A model generated the notes under the pieces. It was not told where the DNA came from and did not search any database. It saw only the letters and a program-made list of their open reading frames with translations. 55,246 bases of DNA from Candidatus Parachristensenella avicola. GTDB taxonomy: Bacteria; Bacillota; Clostridia; Christensenellales; UMGS416. Position numbers and translations under genes: made by a program. Where the stretch lies: the NCBI GenBank assembly GCA_904420205.1, contig CAJFUN010000005.1, positions 1-55,246 of the forward strand, in the 5' to 3' direction. Below are positions 25,367 to 31,917 of the stretch, one piece after another (position 1 is the first letter of the stretch; each line of letters opens with the position of its first letter).

Positions 25367-26587
25367 TCAATGGGCGGGCATAGGGGCTGGGTCGACCGGT
25401 TCTACCGTAGACAGCAGCAGGACGCTGGATCCCTGATACTGCTGGTTGAAGCTGCGGCGAATGCGGCTCAGCGCCAGTTCGCAGTCCTCCAGCGTAAGGG
25501 TGGTCAGCAGAAGCACCAGCTGGGATTGGCTATATTGGGATATCACATCGCCACGGCGCAGGCTGTCCACCGTTACCTGGCGCAGCAGGATCATCGCTTC
25601 ATTGAGCGTACGGCTATCCGGAAGCATATGGGTGGGTGTGGCGATGGTGATGACAGCCACATAGACCGCTTGGCCGGAACGCTCCAGGATGCGGGATTCT
25701 AGATTGTACAATTGTCGAAATACTTCCATATCGCAAAGATAAGCGCCATGGCCGGAGGCGGGATCTTCCTGCATGCTCTGTTTAATGGCCCTTAAATCAT
25801 GTTGCACGGTCTGGGTGCTTTGATGGATGGATTTGTAGAGCTTCTGCAGCCGCTCAGAGGGCTGAACACCCGGCTCCCTATAAAGTAGATTGCTTATATG
25901 GGTATACTGCGTCATTGCCTTGGTGAGCTGGCCCATGTTAATGAGACAGTTGATGAGCATCTCGTGGGGAGCCTCCTCATAGGGATCCCGTTCGATGGCC
26001 TGCTCGCAGACCCGGGCGGCGGAGGCATATTCACCGTCATCCATCAGCAGCTTTACCAGATCATTTACGCACGAGGAATAGATCCGCTTGTAATAATTGG
26101 CCCAGGGCAATACCCAATCCTCCATGGTTGACTCGGAGAGATAATCGCCCTGATAGAGGGCAAGCGCTTTCTGGTAGCAGGCAATCCGGCTGATACGGTC
26201 ACGGCCGGCCTCTGCGGCCTGGGCAGCATAGCGGTCGAATTCCTCCACATCAATGCGGCAGGGCGCGTCCTTATTCCACAGATAGCTGTTATGCCGGAAA
26301 AGAATATAATCCTGCTTGGGCGCTTCGCCGCTGTTGAGCAGGCTGCGCAGGCGGTACATCAGGCTGTAAAGGGCCTTGATGGGGTTCTCGCAGTCTCCGT
26401 CAGGCCATAGCACCTCGATTAACCGGTTGGTGGATATGGGATGATCCCGGTTGGTGAGTATGTATTTGAAAAGCTTCCATAGGTTCTGCGCGCGGGAGGA
26501 GGCGATCGATAATACGTCATCACCCGAATGGACGGCAAAGGTGCCCAACGTGAAGACAGTTAGAACGGGGGGATGCTTCTGTTCCAA
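25367..26587 (-). CDS. BTAD-type (SARP-like) transcriptional regulator with C-terminal GGDEF-like remnant
   Basis: The protein has 406 residues from TTG 26587, which has a perfect AAAGGAG 7 nt upstream; a GTG at 26638 would give 423 residues but has no ribosome binding site. Residues 1-100 are an OmpR-like winged helix (VFTLGTFAVHSG, NLWKLFKYILTNRDHPISTNRLIEVLW). Residues about 115-260 are the bacterial transcriptional activator domain with TPR-like helices (YLSESTMEDWVLPW, ACVxxL-type repeats). The last 110 residues (VTVDSLRRGDVISQYSQSQLVLLLTTLTLEDCELALSRIRRSF) follow the hydrophobic pattern of a GGDEF/cyclase fold, but the GGDEF signature is replaced by YSQSQ, so it is probably a non-catalytic sensor. 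Target genes are unknown. Confidence 0.82.
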   Translation of the reverse strand: MEQKHPPVLTVFTLGTFAVHSGDDVLSIASSRAQNLWKLFKYILTNRDHPISTNRLIEVLWPDGDCENPIKALYSLMYRLRSLLNSGEAPKQDYILFRHNSYLWNKDAPCRIDVEEFDRYAAQAAEAGRDRISRIACYQKALALYQGDYLSESTMEDWVLPWANYYKRIYSSCVNDLVKLLMDDGEYASAARVCEQAIERDPYEEAPHEMLINCLINMGQLTKAMTQYTHISNLLYREPGVQPSERLQKLYKSIHQSTQTVQHDLRAIKQSMQEDPASGHGAYLCDMEVFRQLYNLESRILERSGQAVYVAVITIATPTHMLPDSRTLNEAMILLRQVTVDSLRRGDVISQYSQSQLVLLLTTLTLEDCELALSRIRRSFNQQYQGSSVLLLSTVEPVDPAPMPAH

Positions 26588-26661
26588 GGGAAGCTCCTTT
26601 CCAGTGGCGATAATCACATTTCGGCGATTTTTAATCACAAATAGCCAGCTGTTTTGCTAAT

Positions 26662-26690
26662 AGTATACTGTCGCAGATTCGGCAATGCAA
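26662..26690 (-). promoter_or_regulatory. promoter of the BTAD regulator gene
   Basis: On the minus strand TTGCAT (26685-26690), a 17-bp spacer and TATACT (26662-26667) fit a sigma-A promoter. It would start the transcript near 26655, leaving a leader of about 70 nt before the TTG start. Confidence 0.6.
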
Positions 26691-26799
26691 GGTAAGCGCA
26701 CCGATTAACGCGGAAAAACAGCCGTCCCCTGGGCGGTGGGATGGGAAAGATGAGCCCGTTGCCTGCTGCCCAGCAGCATATGTAGGCCCTGTGGTCAAT

Positions 26800-26843
26800 G
26801 GTGTGAATCACACCTTGTGCAGGGATGGATAATCAGGTATGAT
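26800..26843 (+). promoter_or_regulatory. promoter with 15-bp palindromic operator upstream of methyltransferase gene
   Basis: TTGTGC (26815-26820), 17 bp and TATGAT (26838-26843) form a promoter. The perfect palindrome GGTGTGAATCACACC (26800-26814) abuts the -35 box. A dimeric repressor or activator of GntR/TetR type could bind here; no such gene is adjacent, so the cognate regulator is unknown. Confidence 0.5.
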
Positions 26844-26872
26844 AAAACCATTCGACGAAGGGAGATAAGCCT

Positions 26873-27649
26873 ATGGAGCGAAGGATGACGTTCAATGAAT
26901 CGCCCGCTATTTATGACCGATACCGGCCGCGATATGCGCCGGAGCTGTTTGACGATCTCATCCGGTATGCCGGCCTGGGGCCGCAATCCAGGGTGCTGGA
27001 GATTGGCATGGGGACAGGGCAAGCGACAGGGCCTGTCCTGGCAACCGGCGCACAGGTCACGGCCCTGGAGCCGGGCAGCGCGCTTGCGGCCTTTGCAAGG
27101 GAGCGCTTTGCCGGCCATGATAACCTGAGGGTAGAAGAAGCAGATTTTGAGGGCTTTCATCCGGGCGAGGAAATCTATGACCTGATCTATTCGGCCACCG
27201 CTTTTCATTGGATTCGTCCGGAAGTGGGCTTTCCGAAGCTTCGGGCGCTCCTTAAGCCGGGTGCGGCGGTCGCGCTTTTCTGGAACCATCCCTATGTAAA
27301 CCGGCAGGATGAGCCGGCGCACCAGGCGATGCGACAGGTCTATGCGCGTTACAGCCCCAAGCCGGAAGCGGACCTCAAGGAATTCGGCGAGGCTGACTGC
27401 GGCCGGTATCAGCAGCTGTTGGCCCGGTACGGATTTGCGGATATTTCCGTCGCCCTGTATCGGCGGACCCGGCAGTTATCCGCTGATGACTATATCGGCC
27501 TTATGAATACCTATTCTGACCATCTTTCCATGCCGGGGCCGCTAAGGCTGGCCATGGAAAAGGATATGCGGGCCGCAATTGAAGGCGCGGGCGGTACGCT
27601 TCCCATCTATGATACGATGGATTTATACCTGGCGAGAGTGCCCCGGTAG
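26873..27649 (+). CDS. class I SAM-dependent methyltransferase
   Basis: The protein has 258 residues. Motif I is VLEIGMGTGQAT, followed by VTALEPGSAL (acidic loop binding the SAM ribose), VEEADFEGF and the post-motif region DLIYSATAFHWI. The N-terminal DRYRPRYAPELFDDLI is common in UbiE/tcmP-like small-molecule methyltransferases. The ribosome binding site AAGGGAG precedes the ATG by 8 nt. The substrate is not predictable. Confidence 0.85.
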   Translation: MERRMTFNESPAIYDRYRPRYAPELFDDLIRYAGLGPQSRVLEIGMGTGQATGPVLATGAQVTALEPGSALAAFARERFAGHDNLRVEEADFEGFHPGEEIYDLIYSATAFHWIRPEVGFPKLRALLKPGAAVALFWNHPYVNRQDEPAHQAMRQVYARYSPKPEADLKEFGEADCGRYQQLLARYGFADISVALYRRTRQLSADDYIGLMNTYSDHLSMPGPLRLAMEKDMRAAIEGAGGTLPIYDTMDLYLARVPR

Positions 27650-27694
27650 CGGCATGCAGATAGAGGACAGAAGGAAACAGTGGAGGGGATAACC

Positions 27695-27955
27695 ATGAAA
27701 AAAGTCATGATCGGCGGCTTCACCGCCCTGGTGGGCGCCCTGGGGGCATTGGCAGTATTTTTGGCGGCGGCCCTTAACCCATGCAGCGGGTGGTCGACCC
27801 CGCCGGGACGCTTCATGACCTCCGTGTCAGAGCTGGACTTGATGCCGGTTCTGACCATCTCCGGCCTGCTGGTGGCCCTGGGGCTGGTTGTGATGGGGAT
27901 CGAATACTTCCGGAAGGACCCCAAAAAGGAGAGCCAGGACAACCTGGGCGAGTGA
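27695..27955 (+). CDS. small two-helix membrane protein
   Basis: The protein has 86 residues from ATG 27695, with GGAGGGG 6 nt upstream. Two hydrophobic segments (about 6-27 and 51-69) flank a short loop containing a Pro-Cys pair (NPCSGW), and the C-terminus is charged (YFRKDPKKES). I do not recognise a family. It follows the methyltransferase gene by 45 nt and may share its transcript. Confidence 0.6.
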   Translation: MKKVMIGGFTALVGALGALAVFLAAALNPCSGWSTPPGRFMTSVSELDLMPVLTISGLLVALGLVVMGIEYFRKDPKKESQDNLGE

Positions 27956-28323
27956 AGGCCGGGCAGCTGGTAATAAACCGCTACCTGGAAGGCATGGCTA
28001 TAACGCGGGAAATCGCCAATCATGTAAAGCGGCTGCAAGGCATTAGGCGATGTAAGCTTATGTATGGCGGGTTGCAGGTGCGCCGCAGTCCGGATCATGA
28101 CGGAAAAGCAAATCCAATCCGTTTTTTGCCTATCCGCCTGGACCATCCGATTCTGCCGCAAGAAGGGCGATGTTCAGTTTGAAAACGCCGCCTTTTGGGG
28201 CGTGGCAGAACGGTTTCGGATATGCGCAGGCGGGAATGTTGAACGAAAGCTGCATCACCTCATGCCCTTGGACAGACGGCGCGAGCGGTTGTGCGCGCGA
28301 TGGATTCCGATAAATGAACATAG
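27956..28323 (+). pseudogene. possible ISL3-family transposase 3' remnant and otherwise non-coding DNA
   Basis: The plus frame just after the membrane-protein gene reads EIANHVKRLQGIRRCKLMYGG at about 28009-28071. This resembles the C-terminal block of ISL3/IS204-type transposases (EGxVNRLKxIKRxMYGRAG). No start, upstream DDE residues or inverted repeats are seen, so at most a scrap of an element remains. The rest of this stretch up to the terminator at 28324 shows no credible gene. Confidence 0.3.
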
Positions 28324-28353
28324 AAAAACCAGCGCAAATCCACGCTGGTTTTT
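28324..28353. terminator. bidirectional terminator downstream of the P-type ATPase gene
   Basis: AAAAACCAGCG (28324-28334) and CGCTGGTTTTT (28343-28353) form an 11-bp stem with an 8-nt loop and T-runs both ways. It ends the leftward ATPase transcript. Confidence 0.8.
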
Positions 28354-28372
28354 GCATAAGGTTGGCCGATTA

Positions 28373-31033
28373 TTAAGCTGTTTCTTTCCGGCGGTGGACG
28401 GTGCGCTGGATCCACTTGATCAGCTCCACCACAGGGATGACGGAGAAGGCCAGCAGCATAGCTACGCCATATTCAGCCAGGGAGATGTGCTCAAACTCGA
28501 ACAGCGAGGAGAGCCAGGGGATGGAGATGACGGCGGTGGTCAGCAGCAGAGAGAGGACCATGGCGCCGTAAAGATACAGGTTATGGCTCTTCATGCTGAA
28601 GATGGAACCATGCTGGGAGCGCATATTGAAGGAATGGAAGATCTCCGCCATGGACATGGTCAGGAAGGCCATGGTTATGCCATCGGCGCTGGGGGCGATT
28701 TCCCATACGCCGGCCTCCATATAGTGGCCGATAAAGTAAGCGGCCAGCGTGACCAGCGAGATCAGCAACCCCTGATAGGTTACGCCTGCGCCCAGCCCGC
28801 CGGAGAAAATGCCTTCCTTGGAGGAGCGGGGCTGGCGCTGCATGAGATCCTTCTCGCCTTTTTCCATGCCCAGAGCCAGGGCGGGGAAGCAGTCGGTAAT
28901 GAGGTTGATCCAGAGGATATGCACGGGCTTGAGGATGGTGAAGCCCATCACCGTGGCGGCAAAGATGGAAAGCACCTCGCTCAGGTTGGAAGCCAACAGG
29001 AACTGGATGGCCTTGCGGATGTTGTCATAGATGCGGCGGCCTTCTTCCACGGCCACAACGATGGTGGCGAAGTTATCGTCCGCCAGCACCATGTCCGCCA
29101 CGTTCTTGGTTACGTCAGTGCCGGTGATGCCCATGCCCACGCCGATATCAGCGCTCTTGATGGAGGGCGCGTCATTGACGCCGTCGCCGGTCATGGCGGT
29201 GATCTTACCACGGGCTTTCCATGCGTTAACAATGCGCACTTTGTGCTCGGGCTGGACGCGGGCATAGACGGCGTATTGGGTGATCTTCTTCTCAAATTCT
29301 TTGTCGCTGATATGATCCAATTCCGCGCCGGTAATCGCTTGGGAGGGATCGGTGATGATGCCAAGCTCCATGGCGATGGCGACCGCAGTATCCCGATGGT
29401 CGCCGGTGATCATGATGGGCCGGATCCCAGCCTGCTTGCATTGGCTGATGGCGGCCTTCACCTCGGGACGAACCGGATCGATCATCCCGGTCAGGCCAAT
29501 AAAGGTCATATCCTGCTCAAGGGTGGACGGCTCCGTATCAGAGGGCGGGGCATCCCAGCGGCGCTGAGCGGCGCCCAGCACCCGCAAAGCCCGGTCGGCC
29601 ATAGCCTTGTTCTGGGACAGGACCTGCTCGCGTAGCCCATCGGTCAGCGGCTGAACGCCTTCTTCGGTCAGAATATGCGTACAGAGCTTCAGCACCTCGT
29701 CGGGCGCGCCCTTGGTAAACTGAATTAAGCCCTCTTCGCTTGTATGGAGCGTGGACATCATCTTGCGCTGGGAATCAAAGGGGGCCTCACCCTGGCGGGG
29801 CATACGGTTTTGCAGTTCCGTCTTATTCAAGCCCAGCTTAGCGGCATAGTTCACCAGCGCGCATTCGGTAGGCTCGCCTACCGCCTGGCCGTCGGCGCCC
29901 AGCTGCGCATCGGAGCACAGCGCCATGGCCTGGGCCAGCAGGCGTTCGTCGGCGCCGGCATGCTCCACTACGGTCATCTTATTCTGGGTCAGGGTACCGG
30001 TTTTATCGGAACAGATGACTTCGGTACATCCTAGGGTTTCCACGGCCGTCAGCCGGCGAATTACCGCGTTGCGCCGGGACATATTGGTTACGCCGATGGA
30101 TAGTACAATGGTTACCACCGCGGCCAGGCCTTCGGGAATCGCCGCAACCGCCAGCGAGACGGCGACCATGAAGGTATCGAGAATCATCGCGCCGCTAAAG
30201 TCGCCGCTGCGGATGAGGCTAAAGAGGAAAATAAAAATGCAGATGCCGATGACAAGATAACTCAGCACTTTACTCAGCTGGGCCAGTTTCAGCTGCAGCG
30301 GGGTCGCTTGATCCTCTGCTTTGGTAATGGCGTCGGCGATTTTACCCATCTCCGTCTGCATGCCGGTGTCGACGATCAGCGCGCGGCCGCGGCCATAGAC
30401 GACGGTGCTGCCCATATAGACCATGTTCTTCCGGTCGCCCAGAGGCACGTCTTTCTGTCCGTTCTCCAGGTTTAGGGCCTGGATCAGCTTGTTCACCGGG
30501 ACAGATTCACCGGTCAGCGCCGCTTCCTCAATCTTCAGGCTGGCGCACTCGATAATCCGGCCGTCGGCGGGTACGGCGTCGCCGGCTTCCAGCAGCACCA
30601 CATCCCCGGGTACAAGCTCGCTGCTGGGCACCTGGGTCACCTGGCCATCCCGCAGCACCTTGGAGGTGGCGGCGGCCATTTTTTGCAGCGCCTCAATGGC
30701 TGCTTCGGCTTTGCTCTCCTGGTATACGCCCAATACCGCATTGATAATGACCACGAACAGGATAATGAATACATCGGCAAAGGATTCGTGGGCATAGGCC
30801 GAGGTAATGCCGGAGATGAGTGCGGCCGCCAGCAGGATGATGATCATCGGATCCATCAGCTGCTTAATAAAGCGGCTCAGCAGAGAAGGCTTCTTTGCTT
30901 CGGCCAGCTTGTTGGGCCCATGCTCAGCCAGCCGTTTTTCCGCTTCCTGGCGGCTAAGACCCTGGGGAGAGCTTTTCAACTGGGAAAAGATCTTCTCCGT
31001 GTCTTCCAAATAGTACTTCACAGTTTCTTCCAC
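28373..31033 (-). CDS. P2A-type cation-transporting ATPase (Ca2+/Mn2+ efflux type)
   Basis: The protein has 886 residues from GTG 31033; a second GTG at 31021 is possible because AAAGGA touches the first. It has the actuator motif LTGESVPV, the phosphorylation site DKTGTLTQ, the hinge GDGVNDAPSIKSADIG, and the cation N-terminal and C-terminal ATPase domains. The SERCA-type ion-site residues are present: PEGL in helix 4, SNLSEVL in helix 5, and NLITDCFPA in helix 6. It pumps divalent cations out of the cytosol at the cost of ATP. The Mn2+-class riboswitch in its leader points to manganese export as a physiological role, alone or with calcium (inference supported by known riboswitch biology). 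Confidence 0.92.
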   Translation of the reverse strand: MEETVKYYLEDTEKIFSQLKSSPQGLSRQEAEKRLAEHGPNKLAEAKKPSLLSRFIKQLMDPMIIILLAAALISGITSAYAHESFADVFIILFVVIINAVLGVYQESKAEAAIEALQKMAAATSKVLRDGQVTQVPSSELVPGDVVLLEAGDAVPADGRIIECASLKIEEAALTGESVPVNKLIQALNLENGQKDVPLGDRKNMVYMGSTVVYGRGRALIVDTGMQTEMGKIADAITKAEDQATPLQLKLAQLSKVLSYLVIGICIFIFLFSLIRSGDFSGAMILDTFMVAVSLAVAAIPEGLAAVVTIVLSIGVTNMSRRNAVIRRLTAVETLGCTEVICSDKTGTLTQNKMTVVEHAGADERLLAQAMALCSDAQLGADGQAVGEPTECALVNYAAKLGLNKTELQNRMPRQGEAPFDSQRKMMSTLHTSEEGLIQFTKGAPDEVLKLCTHILTEEGVQPLTDGLREQVLSQNKAMADRALRVLGAAQRRWDAPPSDTEPSTLEQDMTFIGLTGMIDPVRPEVKAAISQCKQAGIRPIMITGDHRDTAVAIAMELGIITDPSQAITGAELDHISDKEFEKKITQYAVYARVQPEHKVRIVNAWKARGKITAMTGDGVNDAPSIKSADIGVGMGITGTDVTKNVADMVLADDNFATIVVAVEEGRRIYDNIRKAIQFLLASNLSEVLSIFAATVMGFTILKPVHILWINLITDCFPALALGMEKGEKDLMQRQPRSSKEGIFSGGLGAGVTYQGLLISLVTLAAYFIGHYMEAGVWEIAPSADGITMAFLTMSMAEIFHSFNMRSQHGSIFSMKSHNLYLYGAMVLSLLLTTAVISIPWLSSLFEFEHISLAEYGVAMLLAFSVIPVVELIKWIQRTVHRRKETA

Positions 31034-31063
31034 TCCTTTAATGAAAGTATATCCAACTCTATG

Positions 31064-31103
31064 AAAAAAGACTCATGTGCAGACAAAACCGCACATGAGT
31101 CTT
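31064..31103 (-). terminator. riboswitch expression-platform terminator
   Basis: On the minus strand GACTCATGTGC and GCACATGAGTC form an 11-bp or longer stem with a 10-nt loop, followed by six T residues (31064-31069). The 5' arm of this stem reuses the ACTCATG that closes helix P1 of the aptamer, so terminator and ligand-bound aptamer exclude each other. It ends 31 nt before the ATPase start. Confidence 0.85.
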
Positions 31104-31184
31104 GCTCTTTACGGCAAGCCAGGCCCGCTATAGGCCACGATGTTGACTTGACACACGGTAAACCGTGCGAGCTACTCCCCCATG
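31094..31184 (-). promoter_or_regulatory. yybP-ykoY (manganese-sensing) riboswitch aptamer
   Basis: Read on the minus strand, the leader opens CATGGGGGAGTAGC and closes GAGCAAGACTCATG, matching the hallmark 5' GGGGAGUAG and 3' GCAAGAC elements of the yybP-ykoY class. P1 can pair CATGGG with CTCATG using one G-U wobble. A hairpin CACGGT-TT-ACCGTG follows, then GTCAACAT, GGCC-TATAGC-GGGCC and CAAG/CTTG pairings. Ligand binding would hold P1 together, block the overlapping terminator and turn the ATPase gene on. Members of this class sense Mn2+ (established for the family). The assignment here rests on motif recognition, not on a covariance search. Confidence 0.85.
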
Positions 31185-31195
31185 AGGTATTTTAT

Positions 31196-31224
31196 ATGCT
31201 ATCGTAAGTTGCTCCTATTGTCAA
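31196..31224 (-). promoter_or_regulatory. promoter of the riboswitch-ATPase transcript
   Basis: On the minus strand a consensus TTGACA (31219-31224), a 17-bp spacer and TAGCAT (31196-31201) place the transcript start just 5' of the aptamer. Confidence 0.65.
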
Positions 31225-31327
31225 TTCGATGCGCCTTAAATATACAAATCCGATGCAGCAACCCAGTATTAAGCGGCTCAACATAGCCGGTGGGATAAAA
31301 ATGTTTTCATTTTGTTCTTCGGAATAC

Positions 31328-31356
31328 TTGACAAATAAAGTTAGCCATTGTAAACT
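31328..31356 (+). promoter_or_regulatory. promoter of the feo operon
   Basis: A consensus TTGACA (31328-31333), 17-bp spacer and TAAACT (31351-31356) precede the first feoA by about 40 nt. The spacer contains GTTAGC (31340-31345), the same half-site as in the palindrome before feoB. Arms AAAGTT and AACTTT flank the spacer end. This suggests iron-dependent repression at both places (inference). Confidence 0.65.
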
Positions 31357-31397
31357 TTAAGCGAGTTAGATGAGGATAACATCAAGGAGGGATCCAT

Positions 31398-31607
31398 ATG
31401 CCGCTAACGTTGGCGCCGCAGGGCCAGATGAACCGAATCAACCATATTACAGGCAAGGATGAGGTGCGCCGCTTTTTGGCCTCCCTGGGTTTTGTCGAGG
31501 GCGAGCCGGTGACGGTGATTTCCTCCATGGGCGGAAATATGATTATTCACGTCAAGGATACCCGGGTGGCCCTGGACCGAGCCTTGGCCAGCCGGATCTA
31601 TATTTAA
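31398..31607 (+). CDS. feoA: FeoA-domain protein (first copy)
   Basis: The protein has 69 residues and an SH3-like FeoA pattern (FLASLGFVEGEPVTVISSMGGNMIIHVKDTRVALDRALASRIYI). FeoA is a small cytosolic partner needed by FeoB for ferrous iron uptake. AAGGAGGGAT lies upstream of the ATG. The next gene is a second, distinct FeoA, 21 nt away. Confidence 0.9.
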   Translation: MPLTLAPQGQMNRINHITGKDEVRRFLASLGFVEGEPVTVISSMGGNMIIHVKDTRVALDRALASRIYI

Positions 31608-31628
31608 AAGGAAGGGAAGACAGAAGAG

Positions 31629-31850
31629 ATGAAGTCACTTCGAGAGATACCTTGCGGCCAGACCGCGGTGGTGCTGAAGATCAAGGGAGAAGGCCCGGTC
31701 AAGCGGCGGATTATGGACATGGGGATCACCAGCGGCGTAGAGATCTATGTCCGCAAAATTGCGCCGCTGGGCGATCCGATGGAGGTTACGGTGCGGGGCT
31801 ATGAGCTTTCCATCCGGAAGGCGGACGCCGAGTGCATTGAAGTGCGCTAA
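31629..31850 (+). CDS. feoA: FeoA-domain protein (second copy)
   Basis: The protein has 73 residues, with the classic FeoA order LREIPCGQTAVVLKIKGEG, then RRIMDMGITSGVEIYV, then PMEVTVRGYELSIRKADAECIEV. Two different FeoA proteins before FeoB is a recurring clostridial arrangement. The stop codon lies inside a short terminator-like hairpin. Confidence 0.9.
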   Translation: MKSLREIPCGQTAVVLKIKGEGPVKRRIMDMGITSGVEIYVRKIAPLGDPMEVTVRGYELSIRKADAECIEVR

Positions 31851-31863
31851 AAGCGCATTTTTT
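31843..31863 (+). terminator. short terminator or attenuator between feoA2 and feoB
   Basis: TGCGCT (31843-31848) and AGCGCA (31852-31857) form a 6-bp stem over the feoA stop codon, followed by TTTTTT (31858-31863). The stem is short, so partial read-through is expected; it could set the FeoA to FeoB ratio. Confidence 0.5.
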
Positions 31864-31873
31864 GGGGATTGAT

Positions 31874-31891
31874 GGTTAGCTAATGCTAACC
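31874..31891 (+). promoter_or_regulatory. DtxR-type palindromic operator upstream of feoB
   Basis: The perfect 18-bp inverted repeat GGTTAGCTAATGCTAACC (7-bp arms) lies 27 nt before the feoB start. TTAG...CTAA palindromes of this kind are the recognition sites of DtxR/IdeR/MntR-family metal repressors. Its position inside the operon, after the hairpin, implies separate control of feoB. Confidence 0.6.
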
Positions 31892-31917
31892 TTGGAGCTT
31901 TGAAGGAGGAAAGTCGA

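Noticed and set aside
28064..29635. Long plus-strand open frame opposite the P-type ATPase
   Set aside because: It overlaps a complete, motif-rich ATPase gene on the other strand; its translation is His/Gly/Asp-rich low-complexity sequence typical of an antisense shadow in GC-rich DNA.
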